Positions 10,359 to 21,266 are shown, counted from the stretch's first letter. The stretch is DNA of 64,000 nt from Sthenelais limicola (GCA_942159475.1 OW804095.1:155918664-155982663); one strand, 5' to 3'. Numbers and translations are program-made. Notes: generated by a model not told the origin, from the sequence alone.

Positions 10359-11024
10359 ATGGCTACCATCTACCTGATTGGCGACTCCCGTATTCGCAAC
10401 ATCAAACCATTTCTCAGGCCATACCTGTCACCTTCGCACTACGAGCACCTTCTGGTACTGTCATATTCGGGGGCTTCGCTGAAGCTTGCCTCTTACCTGG
10501 CGGAAGACAGGATAAGCTCAGGCAGACCTGGTACTATCATCTATACCGCCGGTCTGTGTACTATTACAAGGAAGAGGGACGGTTTCGTCACAGTAGCCCA
10601 CCCAACATCCAACCAGGCGGTTGAAACATACAGAGAGGACATGGAAGTAGTCGAACACCATACAAAGATGGCCTTATATCCCTGCCAAGCAAATATTATT
10701 TTTGCTCCAGTATCAGGGATGAATCTTGCAACCTACAACGCGCAATACTACAATCCACAGCAGGCGCTGTTGAACCTAACAGTCACTGAAGTAAACTTAG
10801 CTATTCGCCGCCGAAATGAAGTTAGAGGCTACCCCACCCCCTACCTCGCCGATTTTGTGCACCACAATTGCCGGGGAATGAAGCAAAACTACTATGGTCG
10901 CCTAGACATAGACGGTTGTCATCTCCCCCCTCGCGGACTGGACCACTGGTCAAGACAAATCGGCAAAATGATTCAGAGACTTGATGTTGCCATGCACCAG
11001 CATGCTATATTATATGATTTCTAA
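10359..11024 (+). CDS. SGNH/GDSL-hydrolase-like protein of LINE-1
   Basis: This is a 221-residue protein; the start is the ATG at 10,359, since the upstream extension has no ATG. The N-terminus reads MATIYLIGDSRIRN, giving the block I GDS with nucleophile candidate Ser10. Block II glycine is in YSGASL, block III is TAGLCT where the usual Asn is replaced, and block V is DGCHL with Asp185 and His188. SGNH esterase-like domains are known inside ORF1 of some CR1/L2-type LINEs; here the domain is a free-standing ORF 112 nt after ORF1 and about 390 nt before EN. No signal peptide or membrane segment is visible. The missing Asn leaves catalytic activity uncertain. Confidence 0.7.
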   Translation: MATIYLIGDSRIRNIKPFLRPYLSPSHYEHLLVLSYSGASLKLASYLAEDRISSGRPGTIIYTAGLCTITRKRDGFVTVAHPTSNQAVETYREDMEVVEHHTKMALYPCQANIIFAPVSGMNLATYNAQYYNPQQALLNLTVTEVNLAIRRRNEVRGYPTPYLADFVHHNCRGMKQNYYGRLDIDGCHLPPRGLDHWSRQIGKMIQRLDVAMHQHAILYDF

Positions 11025-11415
11025 TTAAGAACAAAAAGGGACGTGAGTAGAAAGCCTTTTTTTAAATAAACCCAGGTGTTGTTTGATGTTCTAAGAAAGC
11101 ACCAGGATATTTGCATATAGCTCCGTCCATACACATTAGTCAATGTGCCATGACTCATGACTCATGTTTCACTTGTTTCACTTGTTTCACTTGGTCGACC
11201 TTTTATCGACTAGTTAAAATAAGCATATGTGGTTATATATATATATAAACATTTTTTTCACTTATTAATTACTAGATAGTTGCTTCCCTGAAGCTTCTAT
11301 AGTTTATTTGGTAACATGCAATACTCGACGAAATTATTACGTATAAATTCAGTAATTTAATTTTCTTCACACTGTGTGTGGTGGTACTGGGGCCTCTGTC
11401 ACCCCGGTCTTGGTT
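11025..11415 (+). other. Spacer between SGNH ORF and EN-RT ORF of LINE-1
   Basis: This 390-nt region is AT-rich and contains a short tandem of TTTCACTTG-type words (11,165-11,195) and TA-rich DNA. No ORF was found. It may hold signals for translation of the third ORF, but none is recognisable. Confidence 0.5.
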
Positions 11416-12927
11416 ATGTTGGCACCATTAGCCGCAAATAGAAATGATGGTAATGTCGAACTATCACTAAGTGATAGCACAGTTTTCAAAGAAATAAAAG
11501 GTTTTAAGATAGTCAGTCTAAACGTGAGAAGTTTATCAAATAAGATCGATGAAGTAGAAGTACTATTTGATCAATTTCGATCCCAAGTAATATGTATTAA
11601 TGAAACTTGGCTCGACAACAAAACACACAATGGCATGATCAATCTAGTGGGTTACAATCTGGTCAGAAACGACCGTTTAACCAACAAAAAAACTGGGGGT
11701 GGTTTAGTCACATATGTATCAGAGCATTTAGAATTAATACCAGTTGGTGCTGAAATGCATTATTGTTCTGACGATGTTGAATTGCAAACAATTAGAATTA
11801 GACAAAACGAGAACAAAGTTATATCAGTAATTAATGTATACAGGAGCCCCAGTGGTAATCTGTCTGTTGCTTTGGAGATTATTATGAACATTCTAAATAA
11901 AATAGACCCAAAGGACGTTTTGATAATGGTCGGTGATTTTAATGTAGACTACGGTCCCTCGTCGGGTGCAAAATCTCAGTTACTTTCAATAGTAAACAAC
12001 ACTTCACTGAAACAATTTATAACCCTCCACACGAGGATAACTGCTACAACTAATACAATCTTGGATTTGCTTTTCTCAAACTCAAAATTCATACTCAAAT
12101 GTGGCACAATAAATGCTAACATAAGTGACCATAAGCCAATATATGCTATAATTAAAAAAGAAAAAGAAACTTATTCAAAAATTAGCTTTAAATGCAGATC
12201 CTATAGGCGTTATAGTGAAGAAATCCTAGCGAGGGACCTACTGTCAGAAAACTGGGATAATTTATTGGAATCTAAGGACCCAGAATTATCTTGGAACAAT
12301 ATGTATAACGTTATTATGTCGACAGTAAATATCCTGTGTCCTAGCTTTGTTAAAACAAATGTGAGGGCGAAAAAGCCATGGATAACTGCTGAGCTTCTAG
12401 ATTTGATGAAATCCCGAGACCAGATGTTTAGAGCTTCTCGGAAACTCAAAAACACTGGGCTCTTAGAAAAAGCAAAACAACTTAGAAGACGAGTAAACCA
12501 TATGTCTAGGAATTTAAAAAATAACTTTATAAAAAATGAAATTGAAGAAAACAAAAACAATCCTAGAAAACTTTGGTCTAAATTATCTCCGCTGATTAAC
12601 GGGAAAAACCGCTCACAGTATCAAGACATAATACTAGCACAGGATGACAATGAGATAGCAAAAGAGGCAGTCCCCGATGCATTCAATGGCTTTTTCGCCT
12701 CCATTGGCAACAAACTTGCCGATCAGATTCAAATTCCTGACGGTAATGAGCATGTAACTTATCAAGCGTCTAGTTCTACTGAAAATGTTCCTTCACAGTT
12801 TATGTATGAGCCTGTCTCAGTGATAGACTGCAAAAAAATAATAGACAGCATACCTTCAAGTAAATCCTCTGGCATTAAGGATCTCCCAGCATGGTTACTC
12901 AAAGTTGCCCTCAATTCATTAAGATAA
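11416..12927 (+). CDS. LINE AP-type endonuclease and RT N-terminal linker
   Basis: The first ATG of the frame is at 11,416. The APE-type endonuclease motifs are complete: SLNVRS (Asn36), NETW (Glu63), VGDFNVD (173-177) and ISDHKPI (Ser237, Asp238, His239). It would nick target DNA to prime reverse transcription. From about residue 250 to the end is the usual Lys/Arg-rich linker and the start of the RT fingers (SSKSSGIKDLPAW). The frame ends at 12,927, where the RT motifs continue in another frame, so this and the next entry are one original ORF2 split by a frameshift. Confidence 0.92.
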   Translation: MLAPLAANRNDGNVELSLSDSTVFKEIKGFKIVSLNVRSLSNKIDEVEVLFDQFRSQVICINETWLDNKTHNGMINLVGYNLVRNDRLTNKKTGGGLVTYVSEHLELIPVGAEMHYCSDDVELQTIRIRQNENKVISVINVYRSPSGNLSVALEIIMNILNKIDPKDVLIMVGDFNVDYGPSSGAKSQLLSIVNNTSLKQFITLHTRITATTNTILDLLFSNSKFILKCGTINANISDHKPIYAIIKKEKETYSKISFKCRSYRRYSEEILARDLLSENWDNLLESKDPELSWNNMYNVIMSTVNILCPSFVKTNVRAKKPWITAELLDLMKSRDQMFRASRKLKNTGLLEKAKQLRRRVNHMSRNLKNNFIKNEIEENKNNPRKLWSKLSPLINGKNRSQYQDIILAQDDNEIAKEAVPDAFNGFFASIGNKLADQIQIPDGNEHVTYQASSSTENVPSQFMYEPVSVIDCKKIIDSIPSSKSSGIKDLPAWLLKVALNSLR

Positions 12928-14354
12928 TAAATATGACTTATGCAAGTGGGATTATTCCCTCCAGTTGGAAAACTGCTTCGGTAACTCCACTGTTCAAAGC
13001 CGGTTGTACCTCTAACCCAAGTAATTACAGGCCCATTTCTTCTATATTATTACCTGCCAAGATAATGGAGAAAATATTTCACAAACAAGTTTCATGTTAC
13101 CTAGAGGAGAACAGTATTTTATATAACTCGCAATTCGGCTTTCGATCGAATCACTCAACTCAGGACGCTTTGTTAAACTATTTGAATACAATTTATTTAG
13201 CACTTAACGACGGACTTGTTGTGCGTTCGGCCTACCTCGACCTCAGAAAGGCCTTTGATACGGTCAACCACGAAAAATTAATAGCTAAGCTTGCAAAATC
13301 GGGGATTAGAGGTAAGGAGTTGGAGTGGTTTAAAAATTATTTAACGAACAGATTCCAGTCAGTGACTGTGAATAAATGTCAATCTAATAGCCTACCGGTA
13401 CTGTGCGGAGTGCCACAAGGCACCACTCTCGGACCACTCCTCTTTAATCTCTATATTAATGACTTACCAAAATTTATTTCTCACTCTAATATACAAATGT
13501 TCGCTGACGACACCATAATTTATGCAATAGGACATTCGACAGCTGAAATAAACGCAAAATTACAACCTGACCTTGACGCATTAAATTACTGGTGCAAAAT
13601 TAATAAAATTTCGCTCAATTTGGAAAAGACAAAAATTCAGACTTTCTTTGGCCAGGCCATTCTGAGGTCGAGGTGGGATCGAGAAAAAACCTACCTGAAA
13701 CCTGAAAATGTACTGGCTCTGGATGGGAGCAACCTCCAGGAGGTTGATGAGTATAAATACCTTGGGATTACGATTGATAAGGCTCTAAAATTTAAAGGTT
13801 TAGTTCAAAATTTAGTAAACAAGATGAATTATAAAAGTTGGCAGCTAGCAAAACTTAAGGATAAACTACCCATAAAAACCTTAATGCTTATTTATAAGGT
13901 TATGGTGCTGCCCCTTATCGATCAGTCCGATTTGCTTCACGACTCGCACACCACCTCAGGAACTAGCCGCCTTCAGATTATTCAGAATAAAATATTGCGA
14001 ACCATATTTCATCTCCCACCCAGAGCTAATGTGGATCAATTACATATAGATAATAGATTACTGCCTCTGAAACACCGCCGCCGACTGCACCTATTACAAG
14101 CAGGACATAGACTAGCAAAACATCCAAAAAATATTGAATTAAAGCTCCTGAATACGAGAAACTTTGCTGAAGGTAGAAAAGTCTTAAAACAGTTCACCCC
14201 TAAAAACGAACAACTACGAAAATCAGCATTGAATAGAATTACTTTCTCTTGGAATAGACTGCAGACAACGGCACATAAATTACTCGACCCCATAGCTTTT
14301 AAGATTCATGTCAGAAACAACCCTATTTGGGAAGACCAAAACTTTATCGATTGA
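12891..14354 (+). CDS. LINE reverse transcriptase
   Basis: This is the RT portion of ORF2. It carries NYRPIS, FGFRSNHST, AYLDLRKAFD (catalytic Asp codon at 13,239), GVPQGTTLGPLLFNLYIND, FADDT (catalytic Asp pair at 13,506-13,511) and a thumb/C-terminal region rich in Arg, Lys and His. It catalyses target-primed reverse transcription. The annotated start overlaps the EN frame by 37 nt; the true N-terminus lies in the EN frame, so the start here is nominal. Apart from this single frame change the region is open, suggesting a fairly young copy or a sequencing indel. Confidence 0.92.
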   Translation: MVTQSCPQFIKIINMTYASGIIPSSWKTASVTPLFKAGCTSNPSNYRPISSILLPAKIMEKIFHKQVSCYLEENSILYNSQFGFRSNHSTQDALLNYLNTIYLALNDGLVVRSAYLDLRKAFDTVNHEKLIAKLAKSGIRGKELEWFKNYLTNRFQSVTVNKCQSNSLPVLCGVPQGTTLGPLLFNLYINDLPKFISHSNIQMFADDTIIYAIGHSTAEINAKLQPDLDALNYWCKINKISLNLEKTKIQTFFGQAILRSRWDREKTYLKPENVLALDGSNLQEVDEYKYLGITIDKALKFKGLVQNLVNKMNYKSWQLAKLKDKLPIKTLMLIYKVMVLPLIDQSDLLHDSHTTSGTSRLQIIQNKILRTIFHLPPRANVDQLHIDNRLLPLKHRRRLHLLQAGHRLAKHPKNIELKLLNTRNFAEGRKVLKQFTPKNEQLRKSALNRITFSWNRLQTTAHKLLDPIAFKIHVRNNPIWEDQNFID

Positions 14355-14758
14355 TCAGATAGGAGAAAATGTTATACTATTAGTACTGTAACCTAATATT
14401 GGAAACCTTGTAAACCTGTGATATTCATAATTATGTATTGTAGTTACTATTTTTGATACCTCATGTTATACTCACTTTTAGACGACATATATATATTATT
14501 ATAATGTCATCGTAAAAACTTTATAAAGATTTTTTAAGTAAATTGATGTTACCATCATTGATTATCTTTCAACAACAGTAAAGTATTAAACATAGTTTGC
14601 TGTGTACCACTTTCGTCCACGACGATAGTGGAATTGTTCACGGCTACTTATAATGTAAGGCCTTAAAGAGGGCTGGCAAACCTCCCTTTGCTGGAGAAAT
14701 GCCTCCTTAATGTGACCTCGGTCAATTAATAAACGTTTACAAATACAAATACAAATAC
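14355..14758 (+). other. LINE-1 3' UTR and (AAATAC)n tail
   Basis: This is about 400 nt of AT-rich sequence after the RT stop codon. It ends in three ACAAAT-type units instead of a poly(A) tract, as is usual for CR1/L2-like elements. No hairpin strong enough to report was seen. Confidence 0.7.
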
Positions 14759-14889
14759 TGCCGCCGCTACTGTTTCTCTATGTATGCATATAGCCACAAA
14801 GCTGCCAGTGCGACGCCAACCGTGTGGCGGCGCTTCCTATGTCCCTGATTTTGAAACAGGCCCCAGCAGAATGCCTTGCCTTTTTTCAC
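14759..14889. other. Short unassigned segment
   Basis: GC-richer flank of LINE-1 with no recognised feature. Confidence 0.5.
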
Positions 14890-15275
14890 TACTTCTTTCA
14901 CGCATAGCCGTTAGGAAGTCACGGCTCTGCGCTGTCAAAGCTTGATTCCTTGGTGGGTCCTGTGTATCATGCAGAGTTAGCTTGCAGAGTTAGCTTGCAG
15001 TGTTAGCATAATAACAAAATAATAACATGATCATTGTACAGATGTTTGCAGACAATTTACATGATAATCCCTGTAAACTCAAAGCTTCTTTAGGTTGTTG
15101 TGAGTGCCTGCACAAAGTTACGAGGGAGGTCCACAGGAGGAATTTCCCAGTTAGTTGAATCTCATTCTTTTCCCCATACCAGTAGAGAGCACTAGGTGGA
15201 AGAAAGGTGACCCGTTATTTGTTGTTATGGATTGGTCCTCCGGCCCTACGGTCCGCATTGGGTCGCCTAGTCCAG
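14890..15275. repeat. Hairpin-headed dispersed repeat, copy 3 (tail missing)
   Basis: The head (CGCATAGCCGTTAGGAAGTC and near complement), the 15-bp AGAGTTAGCTTGCAG tandem (14,973-15,005) and the conserved body match the copies at 5.5-7.3 kb. The match ends at GGGTCGCCTAGTC near 15,272, so the tail module with the C-rich run is absent. Confidence 0.8.
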
Positions 15276-15389
15276 TGTTTGACGTACGTTGGCTCATGTT
15301 GGCTAGTTACCGGCCCGGCGAACGGCCGTCGTAATGTGAATGGGCCTTGATAGTGCAGCTCTAATCCAAACATCATCAGAACGGAGCTT

Positions 15390-15778
15390 AAATTAACGAG
15401 GGGAAGGGGAAGGTAAAGAAGAGAGAAGAGGGGAGAGAGTATAGGGGAGGAAGAGGAGGGTGGAGAAGAGAGAGGGGGAGGGAGAAAGAGAAGACGGAAT
15501 GTCAAACGCTGGACGACGGGGATGTAAACACCGGCCGGCAGGGGGGGGGGGGGAGGTGGGAAGGAAAGAAAGGGACCAGAGTGAGGAGAGGGGAGAGCAA
15601 AGAAGAAAGGAGGGAGCCGGGGGAGGGAGAGGGTGGGGGAATCGGGGGAGCAGACGGCCGGGGAAGACGGGAGGGACAGGGATTGGGAGAGGGGAATGAC
15701 AGGGAAAGGAGGAGATAGTTTGAGAGGGAGAGAGAGAAGTGAGAGTGCGGGGGGAGGCAGAGAGGAGGAGGAGGCTCC
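15390..15778 (+). repeat. 390-bp polypurine tract
   Basis: The plus strand is almost entirely A and G for about 390 bp (GGGAGAGAG, GAAGAGGGG), with few interruptions and a run of G near 15,541-15,553. It has no regular unit. Three long open frames on it, glycine/glutamate-rich on plus and proline/serine-rich on minus, are consequences of the composition. Such mirror-like purine tracts can form H-DNA. Confidence 0.9.
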
Positions 15779-15824
15779 TACTCATTCCTGACCATATGTT
15801 TCAATAGGAACCTACCTGTTCTCA

Positions 15825-15890
15825 TTATGTGATGTGTTTCAGCAAAATGAGACACTAATTTGCAAAAATGTGTTTTATTCACAAGATCTC
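15825..15890. repeat. Fragment related to the MITE at 38.1-38.5 kb
   Basis: GTTTCAGCAAAATGAGACAC and the following CAAAAATGTG and ACAAGATCTC words align with the reverse complement of the right end of the element at 38,093-38,482. Only one terminus is recognisable here. Confidence 0.55.
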
Positions 15891-15980
15891 ATTGTTCGAA
15901 TGTTCTCACCTTAGGGGGCTAGCTAGCGCTTTAAATGATATGAATATATAAGTAGTAAATTTCAAGACTTTATTAAATAT

Positions 15981-16090
15981 ATTGTGAGGTTGAGTATCAA
16001 GAAGTCAAGGCTTGGTTGGTAGATTGATCGACCTTTAATGTGCGTAAAATCTCAGCTTATATCCTGGCCTGGCAGCCTCGTTTCCCTCAG
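15981..16090. repeat. LTR-like fragment shared with 35.14-35.49 kb
   Basis: From TGTGAGGTT through GTCAAGGCTTGGTTGGTAG and CGACCTTTAATGTGCGTAAA to the TCAGCTTATATCCT segment, this matches the segment starting at 35,138. The match fades after about 100 bp. Both copies begin with TGTGAGGTT, suggesting a true element terminus. Confidence 0.65.
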
Positions 16091-17049
16091 ACCCCGCCCC
16101 CTCCGCCGGTAGAGTTGCTCCTGGACCTGCTCTGGACCCTAAGAATTATTTTCTACAATATCCTTCCGAAGGTCATCCTATGTATGGAGTACATTACTTT
16201 ACTAATAATTGGCCACACAGAAATACTGAAAACCTTCTTTTTCAAAAATAAAATTTCCAACTTAAACTATAGCTGTGCCAATTCGTTTACTATCATTAAA
16301 ATGGACTTGATCCCATTATTGTATAATAGTTCAATGTCACATGTTACTGTCGGACGGGTATTATGTTATAGCATATTATAAATAGGAACATGAACTTAAT
16401 TCAGGCCATTAAAGCTTAGTCAGCCTCCCGCATCATGGTCCCTCCATTGTCATTTAGTCATTTTTAATATTATAATCATATATCCACCCCCAGCCATTGT
16501 AGCTAATTCGAATCCTTCGAAAGTGGTGCACATTTGGAAAATGTTGATACCCCAGAATAGTTTTTATTTCTCATTTATTCTATAGTCTATTTTCTGATCG
16601 TCCGTGGTCAAAATCATATTCTCTAAATCCTAATATTTAACTGAAAAACTATATTATATGCGTAATGCTACGCCACTGTTGTGGCTGTTGAAGTTTAAAT
16701 TAGTCATTAGATATATTTTGTTTAACGTTGTCTTGCGTTCTATATTGAAAACAAGTGATTCGATCATATAAATCGCACCTAAAGAAGCGTGTATTCATAA
16801 ATTTCCATACCAGATTTTAATTTCTACAGTATTAAGCTTGAGATAATCAAAATAGATTGCTGGAATATATATTTATTAGATAATATTGATAATCGATGCC
16901 AAATCATAAAAGATGTATGCTTAAATGTCATTATATCCTTATCTTTCATTCTCTCCAGGCACCAATAATTGCAAATCGAAATTAATAATTATCTTTATGA
17001 ATCCAACAAGAACATGCAATATGAAACATCTCATTTATTAAAAGGTAGA
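16091..17049. other. AT-rich non-coding stretch
   Basis: No gene. The 113-codon open frame at 16,040-16,381 starts inside the LTR-like fragment and shows no domain. Confidence 0.6.
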
Positions 17050-17645
17050 TTGTTTGGATAAACATTGCTCACTTATGCTCATTACTCAAAAACTATTTAA
17101 GCCTTTTACACAATTTAAATTGTATTAAATACCCCAACATATCTATTCGACTTTCCTAATTTTATATGATTATTGCGCAATTATTTCTACCTCTATTTCC
17201 AATCGTTGGAAAAGTAGCTATAAAATATATTCTATAGGATGAGCTATTCGCCGACATAATGTCTAAAATTGTGTCCGAATACTTCTGATCATTACTCAAA
17301 AACTATTTAAGATTTTTACACAATTTAAATTGTATTAAATACCCCAACATATCTATTCGACTTTCCTAATTTTATATGATTATTGCGCAATTATTTGTAC
17401 CTCTATTTCCAATCGTTGGTAAAGTAGCTATAGAATATACTCTATAGGATGAGCTATTCGCCGAAATAATGTCTAAAATTGTGTCAGAATACTTATGCTC
17501 ATTACTCAAAAACTAAATAAGCTTTTTACACAATTTAAATTGTATTAAATACCCCGACATATGTATTTGACTGTCCCAATACCATATGATTGTTGAGCCA
17601 TTAATTGTACCTCTATTTCTAATCGTTGGTAAAGTCTTCGTTTGT
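17050..17645. repeat. 210-bp satellite, first cluster (about 2.8 copies)
   Basis: Tandem AT-rich units contain ACTCAAAAACTATTTAAG, TACACAATTTAAATTGTA, TGATTATTGCGCAATTATTT and GGATGAGCTATTCGCCGA. The GTCTAAAATT word recurs at 17,261 and 17,471, a period of 210 bp. The last unit decays after the TTATTGAGCCATTAATTG variant. The monomer itself holds two short palindromes (AATTTAAATT and TTGCGCAA). Confidence 0.92.
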
Positions 17646-17744
17646 CTTTAATCGTTATTCCAAATATAACTAATGGTAAGATCATTTTCCCCTATTTCTC
17701 CCAATATTCTCTCCAATATAAATATACATAAATAAGGATAATTA

Positions 17745-18085
17745 ACCGACCCTATGGGTGGTAATCAGGGGCAAAACATGGGTGATAAGTTTGAGACCAA
17801 TACATTGTTCACAATAGCTTAAATATATGAAAACAATCGCCCTTTATATACCTGACTATACCAAAAAGAGACATTTTAAATGGAAAGAAAGCTTTAAATC
17901 CTCACTTAAGATGGTCTGATCTGAATAAATCTAGATTTTAATCAAAGATCAGAACCTCCTTGCCATGTCTATGTATGATGGCACACTGCCCCACCATAAG
18001 GGTGGTAATCAGGGGCAACACTTCATGCATGGGTGATAAGTTTTAGACCAATACACATTTCGCAATTGCTTAAATATATGATTAT
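17745..18085. repeat. Pair of ~85-bp direct repeats
   Basis: GGGTGGTAATCAGGGGCAA, then GGGTGATAAGTTT and GACCAATACA, occur at about 17,756-17,830 and again at 18,000-18,080, separated by ~170 bp. The copies differ by substitutions and a small insertion. Confidence 0.8.
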
Positions 18086-19264
18086 TTATTTGATGTTTTT
18101 TCATAATCTAATCAGGGCCTAACTAAAAAATTAAAACTAAATAAGTTAGCTTCTAATGTCTCCTACATCGTCGACTTGGTTCTTTTAAGGTATACTAGAA
18201 AAAGGAATTTATATGAATTCTTTTGGAAAAAAAATAGAACATACTGGAACATACTAAAATTCATGTTGTTATTTTATGTAGGCCTAATACTTTCGCTAAC
18301 AAAATGATATTAGATATAGGTAAATGGCTCCACTAATATTGATGAAATGAAAGAGTAGCATGGCTCTATATCATATTATGACTGATTTGATATAGTTTTA
18401 ATTACACAAATATGGTCCGGTACAAAAACCGTCACCATGAATTTAAAAATGCAAAATATACCAACGCACAGGATTGGCCGCCGCATTACAACCATATACC
18501 TTAGGTTAAAACAATACTAGGTATTTATTTCATAAATTTCACCTATTTGGCTGCAAAACGGTTGCTTTTCTTATCCTCTAACTCTATTGTTCACAAACAT
18601 CTGTCCTCAACACAGCCATTGGGTTCCCACAACATAAGACATAACATGTATACCATATTGAGCATTTATCTGTCAGCAATTATGGAGCTACACCTGCTAG
18701 TATAACAATATGCACTGTCATATAGCTCCAGAATATTGTCGCGCTAAATGTTACACCTATATGTACTTGGCATCGTCCTATAATCACTTGACAATTGAAT
18801 GTAATAGTCAATCACCCTAGACATGTGTGGTAATAGGCTGGCTTTTTGTTATAATCCTCTAACTCTAATCTGTCTCTCACAATAATCGCCTAGCCCTTAG
18901 AAGAGCTTTAGAAATTAAAAACAGGGGAGTCTAAAAAAAAAGAGTTAGACCATCTTTCTCTCTGAGATAAGATTTGTCATATTTCCTCTAAATCTCGAAT
19001 TTCTTATATATTTCATTTTTAATTTTAGATTTTACTTCAAGCAAGATTTTACTAAAGTAACATTGGGGAACTCCTAGAACTCACATTGGCCTGCTTCTGA
19101 GAATTAAAGTCAGGGCTAAAAATGCAAAATATACCACCCATACAGAAAGATAGAGTACCTTCTAAGGATTGTGCAGAATTTTGAATTTTGCAAATCCATC
19201 CATTATTGACATCAGGAGACAGATTTTAGCATCCCTCCACAAGGCCCCTCACACTTAGAGTTGG
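18086..19264. other. AT-rich stretch without genes
   Basis: I find no ORF, repeat copy or RNA gene that I can support here. Confidence 0.6.
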
Positions 19265-19357
19265 CTGGGCCTTGGTGACCTGGGCATAAATTACCGGGGC
19301 TTCGATGACCGGGGCTTCGATGACCGGGGCTCCGATGACCGGGGCTCCGATGACCGG
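19265..19357. repeat. GC-rich 15-bp minisatellite, first block
   Basis: About five units of GACCGGGGCTCCGAT (variants with CTTCGAT) end in GACCGGTCAAC and pass straight into the 210-bp satellite. The sharp GC/AT junction is repeated at 21,267. Confidence 0.9.
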
Positions 19358-19765
19358 TCAACTAATGTTTAAAATTATGTCTGAATACTTCTGCTCATTA
19401 CTCAAAAACTATTTAACCTTTTTACACAATTTAAATTGCATTAAATACCCCGACATATCTATCCCACTTTCCTAACTTTATATGATTATTGCGCAATTAT
19501 TTGTACCTCTAATCCCAATCGTTGCTAAAGTAGCTATAAAATATAATCTAAAGGATGAGCTATTCGCCGACATAATGTCTAAAATTATGTCCGAATACTT
19601 CTGCTCATTATTCAAAAACTATTAAAGCTTTTTACACAATTTAAATTGTATTCAATACCCCGACATATTCATTTGACTGCCCTAATACCATATGAGTATT
19701 GAGCCATTAATTGTACCTCTATTTCCAATCGTTGGTAAAGTAGCTAAAATACTTCAGATAGCCTC
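19358..19765. repeat. 210-bp satellite, second cluster (about 1.9 copies)
   Basis: Same monomer as at 17.05 kb; phase markers at 19,367 and 19,577 give a period of 210. The final unit resembles the terminal variant of the first cluster (TATTGAGCCATTAATTGTAC). Confidence 0.92.
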
Positions 19766-20789
19766 ACCAATGAATGTATTTGTACCAGTTGAGTGGGAAT
19801 CGACCATGAAAATCATGATGTGAAACGCAGCAAAGTTAAATTAAAAGAATAACATTACAATAAATGCTACTATCAAATTCTAACACAGATTATAACTAAT
19901 AATTTCAATACCAAGGACAGTGTACAAAATATATATAATATAATATATAATAATATAAAATATAATATAATTTGGCCTGTTAAATAACAAATGTATATAT
20001 GTAGAGCAAATTCGTATGCCATTATAAGAGAACTGGGAAATATAAGATAAGATAAGAACATCTTTTATTTGCCTGATAAAATCGATAGATACAGAGTGAA
20101 AAGACAAAAAGGTCTACATGTCCATATCAAAAGTAAATTCCATTTCTGCCGACAGTTACCATTAATTTAGAAGGCCTTTTTACTGTGGTCGACTTGGGCT
20201 AGAGTTAAGTATAAAAATAAAATAAAATAATATATAGGTATTAAATAAGAGAGTAATAGAAAATGTCTGATGGACCTACTACTACCGAATCGTAAATTAT
20301 ATACTGATCGTGGGTTTCAAATTTGAACCATGGTCTACCAATAGTATACTTTATTGGTCGTATAAGGACATTATTGTCTCAATATAGTAATTTCGAGAAA
20401 AGATTGCATCTGATCTACTTCCAAATGCTGACATTATTGTGTTAATATAATAATGTTCTGAGAAGAAAGATTGCATTGGATCTACTTCCAGAATGCTTAC
20501 ATAGTCAAGAGAGGTTTTACAAGTGTTGATTTAAGATTTGCATTCGGATTTAATTCCAACATGCTTACCGAACAAGATCAATCAAGAACGATACATCTAC
20601 ATGATATAACAAAAAGAATATCAGACCAATGGACGTCATATATTCATATAAAATGGGAATAAATATTAAGAATTCCTTGCCGCTTTAAGTTAAGACAGTC
20701 AGAACTTAAATAAGTGGTATTTTTTCTATTTAATATCAACATTTCCATTGAGCTCCAGATAGCTCTGGATCTGGAAACCTCCGTCTCCG
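19766..20789. other. AT-rich stretch with a short imperfect duplication
   Basis: Non-coding. Near 20,400 and 20,465 the words AAAGATTGCAT and GATCTACTTCCA recur with ~65-bp spacing, an imperfect tandem duplication. Open frames of 60-90 codons are AT-driven and lack motifs. Confidence 0.55.
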
Positions 20790-21080
20790 GATTCCATTGG
20801 GTAGTTCCTCCGAATGCCACTAGGATATACATTGCAACCGTTGACAATATTTGCAGTTTATATTTTGTGATTAATTTATTATTAATTATCCATTCATTTG
20901 AATTCATCCGGACTTTAACCATGATGGTTATTACATATTTCTCTATTTATGTTCAAGTTTGTACTTATTTCATTATTATATTTATTTAGTTATTCCTGTT
21001 TTGTATTGCAAACATAATGTTCTCTTGTGTTGAAAATCATTGATATACCTTAAATCGGATCGAATTCCGATGGCCGGGAA
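20790..21080. repeat. AT-rich 270-bp module, copy 1
   Basis: Matches 22,985-23,290 nearly throughout, including CCGGACTTTAACCATGATGG, ATGTTCAAGTTTGTACTT and GTTGAAAATCATTGATATAC. It sits directly before the GC-rich minisatellite in both places. Confidence 0.88.
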
Positions 21081-21266
21081 ATTATGACCGGGGCTCCGAG
21101 AAAATATTACCCCGGGTATTGTACCGTATGGAAGACCGGAATGGGTAGTATAGAGGTCGGTACCGAGGTCGGTTACCGAGGTCGGGATCAGACCGGGACC
21201 GGACCGGTACCGGACCGGGGTTAAAATTACCGGGGCTCCGATGACCGGGGCTCCGATGACCGGTCA
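21081..21266. repeat. GC-rich minisatellite, second block
   Basis: Units of GACCGGGGCTCCGA mix with GGTACCGAGGTCGG and GGACCGGTACCGGACC stretches, ending in GATGACCGGTCAAC before the 210-bp satellite. The small minus-strand open frame across it is a repeat artefact. Confidence 0.85.

Larger units (their letters stand above)
8200..14758 (+). mobile_element. LINE-1: near-complete LINE with NADAR ORF1, SGNH ORF and EN-RT
   Basis: The plus-strand order is ORF1 (coiled coil, RRM-like, NADAR), a separate SGNH-hydrolase-like ORF, an AP-type endonuclease, a reverse transcriptase, then about 400 bp of 3' UTR and a short (AAATAC)n tail at 14,740-14,758. The RT motifs and the short tandem tail place it in the broad CR1/L2/Jockey group of non-LTR elements; I cannot assign a named clade. 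One frameshift separates the EN and RT frames; the other ORFs are open. The 5' boundary is not determined, and no target duplication was found. Confidence 0.85.

Noticed and set aside
15393..15785. Proline/serine-rich and glycine/glutamate-rich open frames
   Set aside because: They exist on both strands only because the DNA is polypurine and avoids stop codons.
20714..20989. Hydrophobic 91-codon open frame
   Set aside because: It lies in a dispersed AT-rich module whose second copy at 23 kb does not preserve the frame as a protein.
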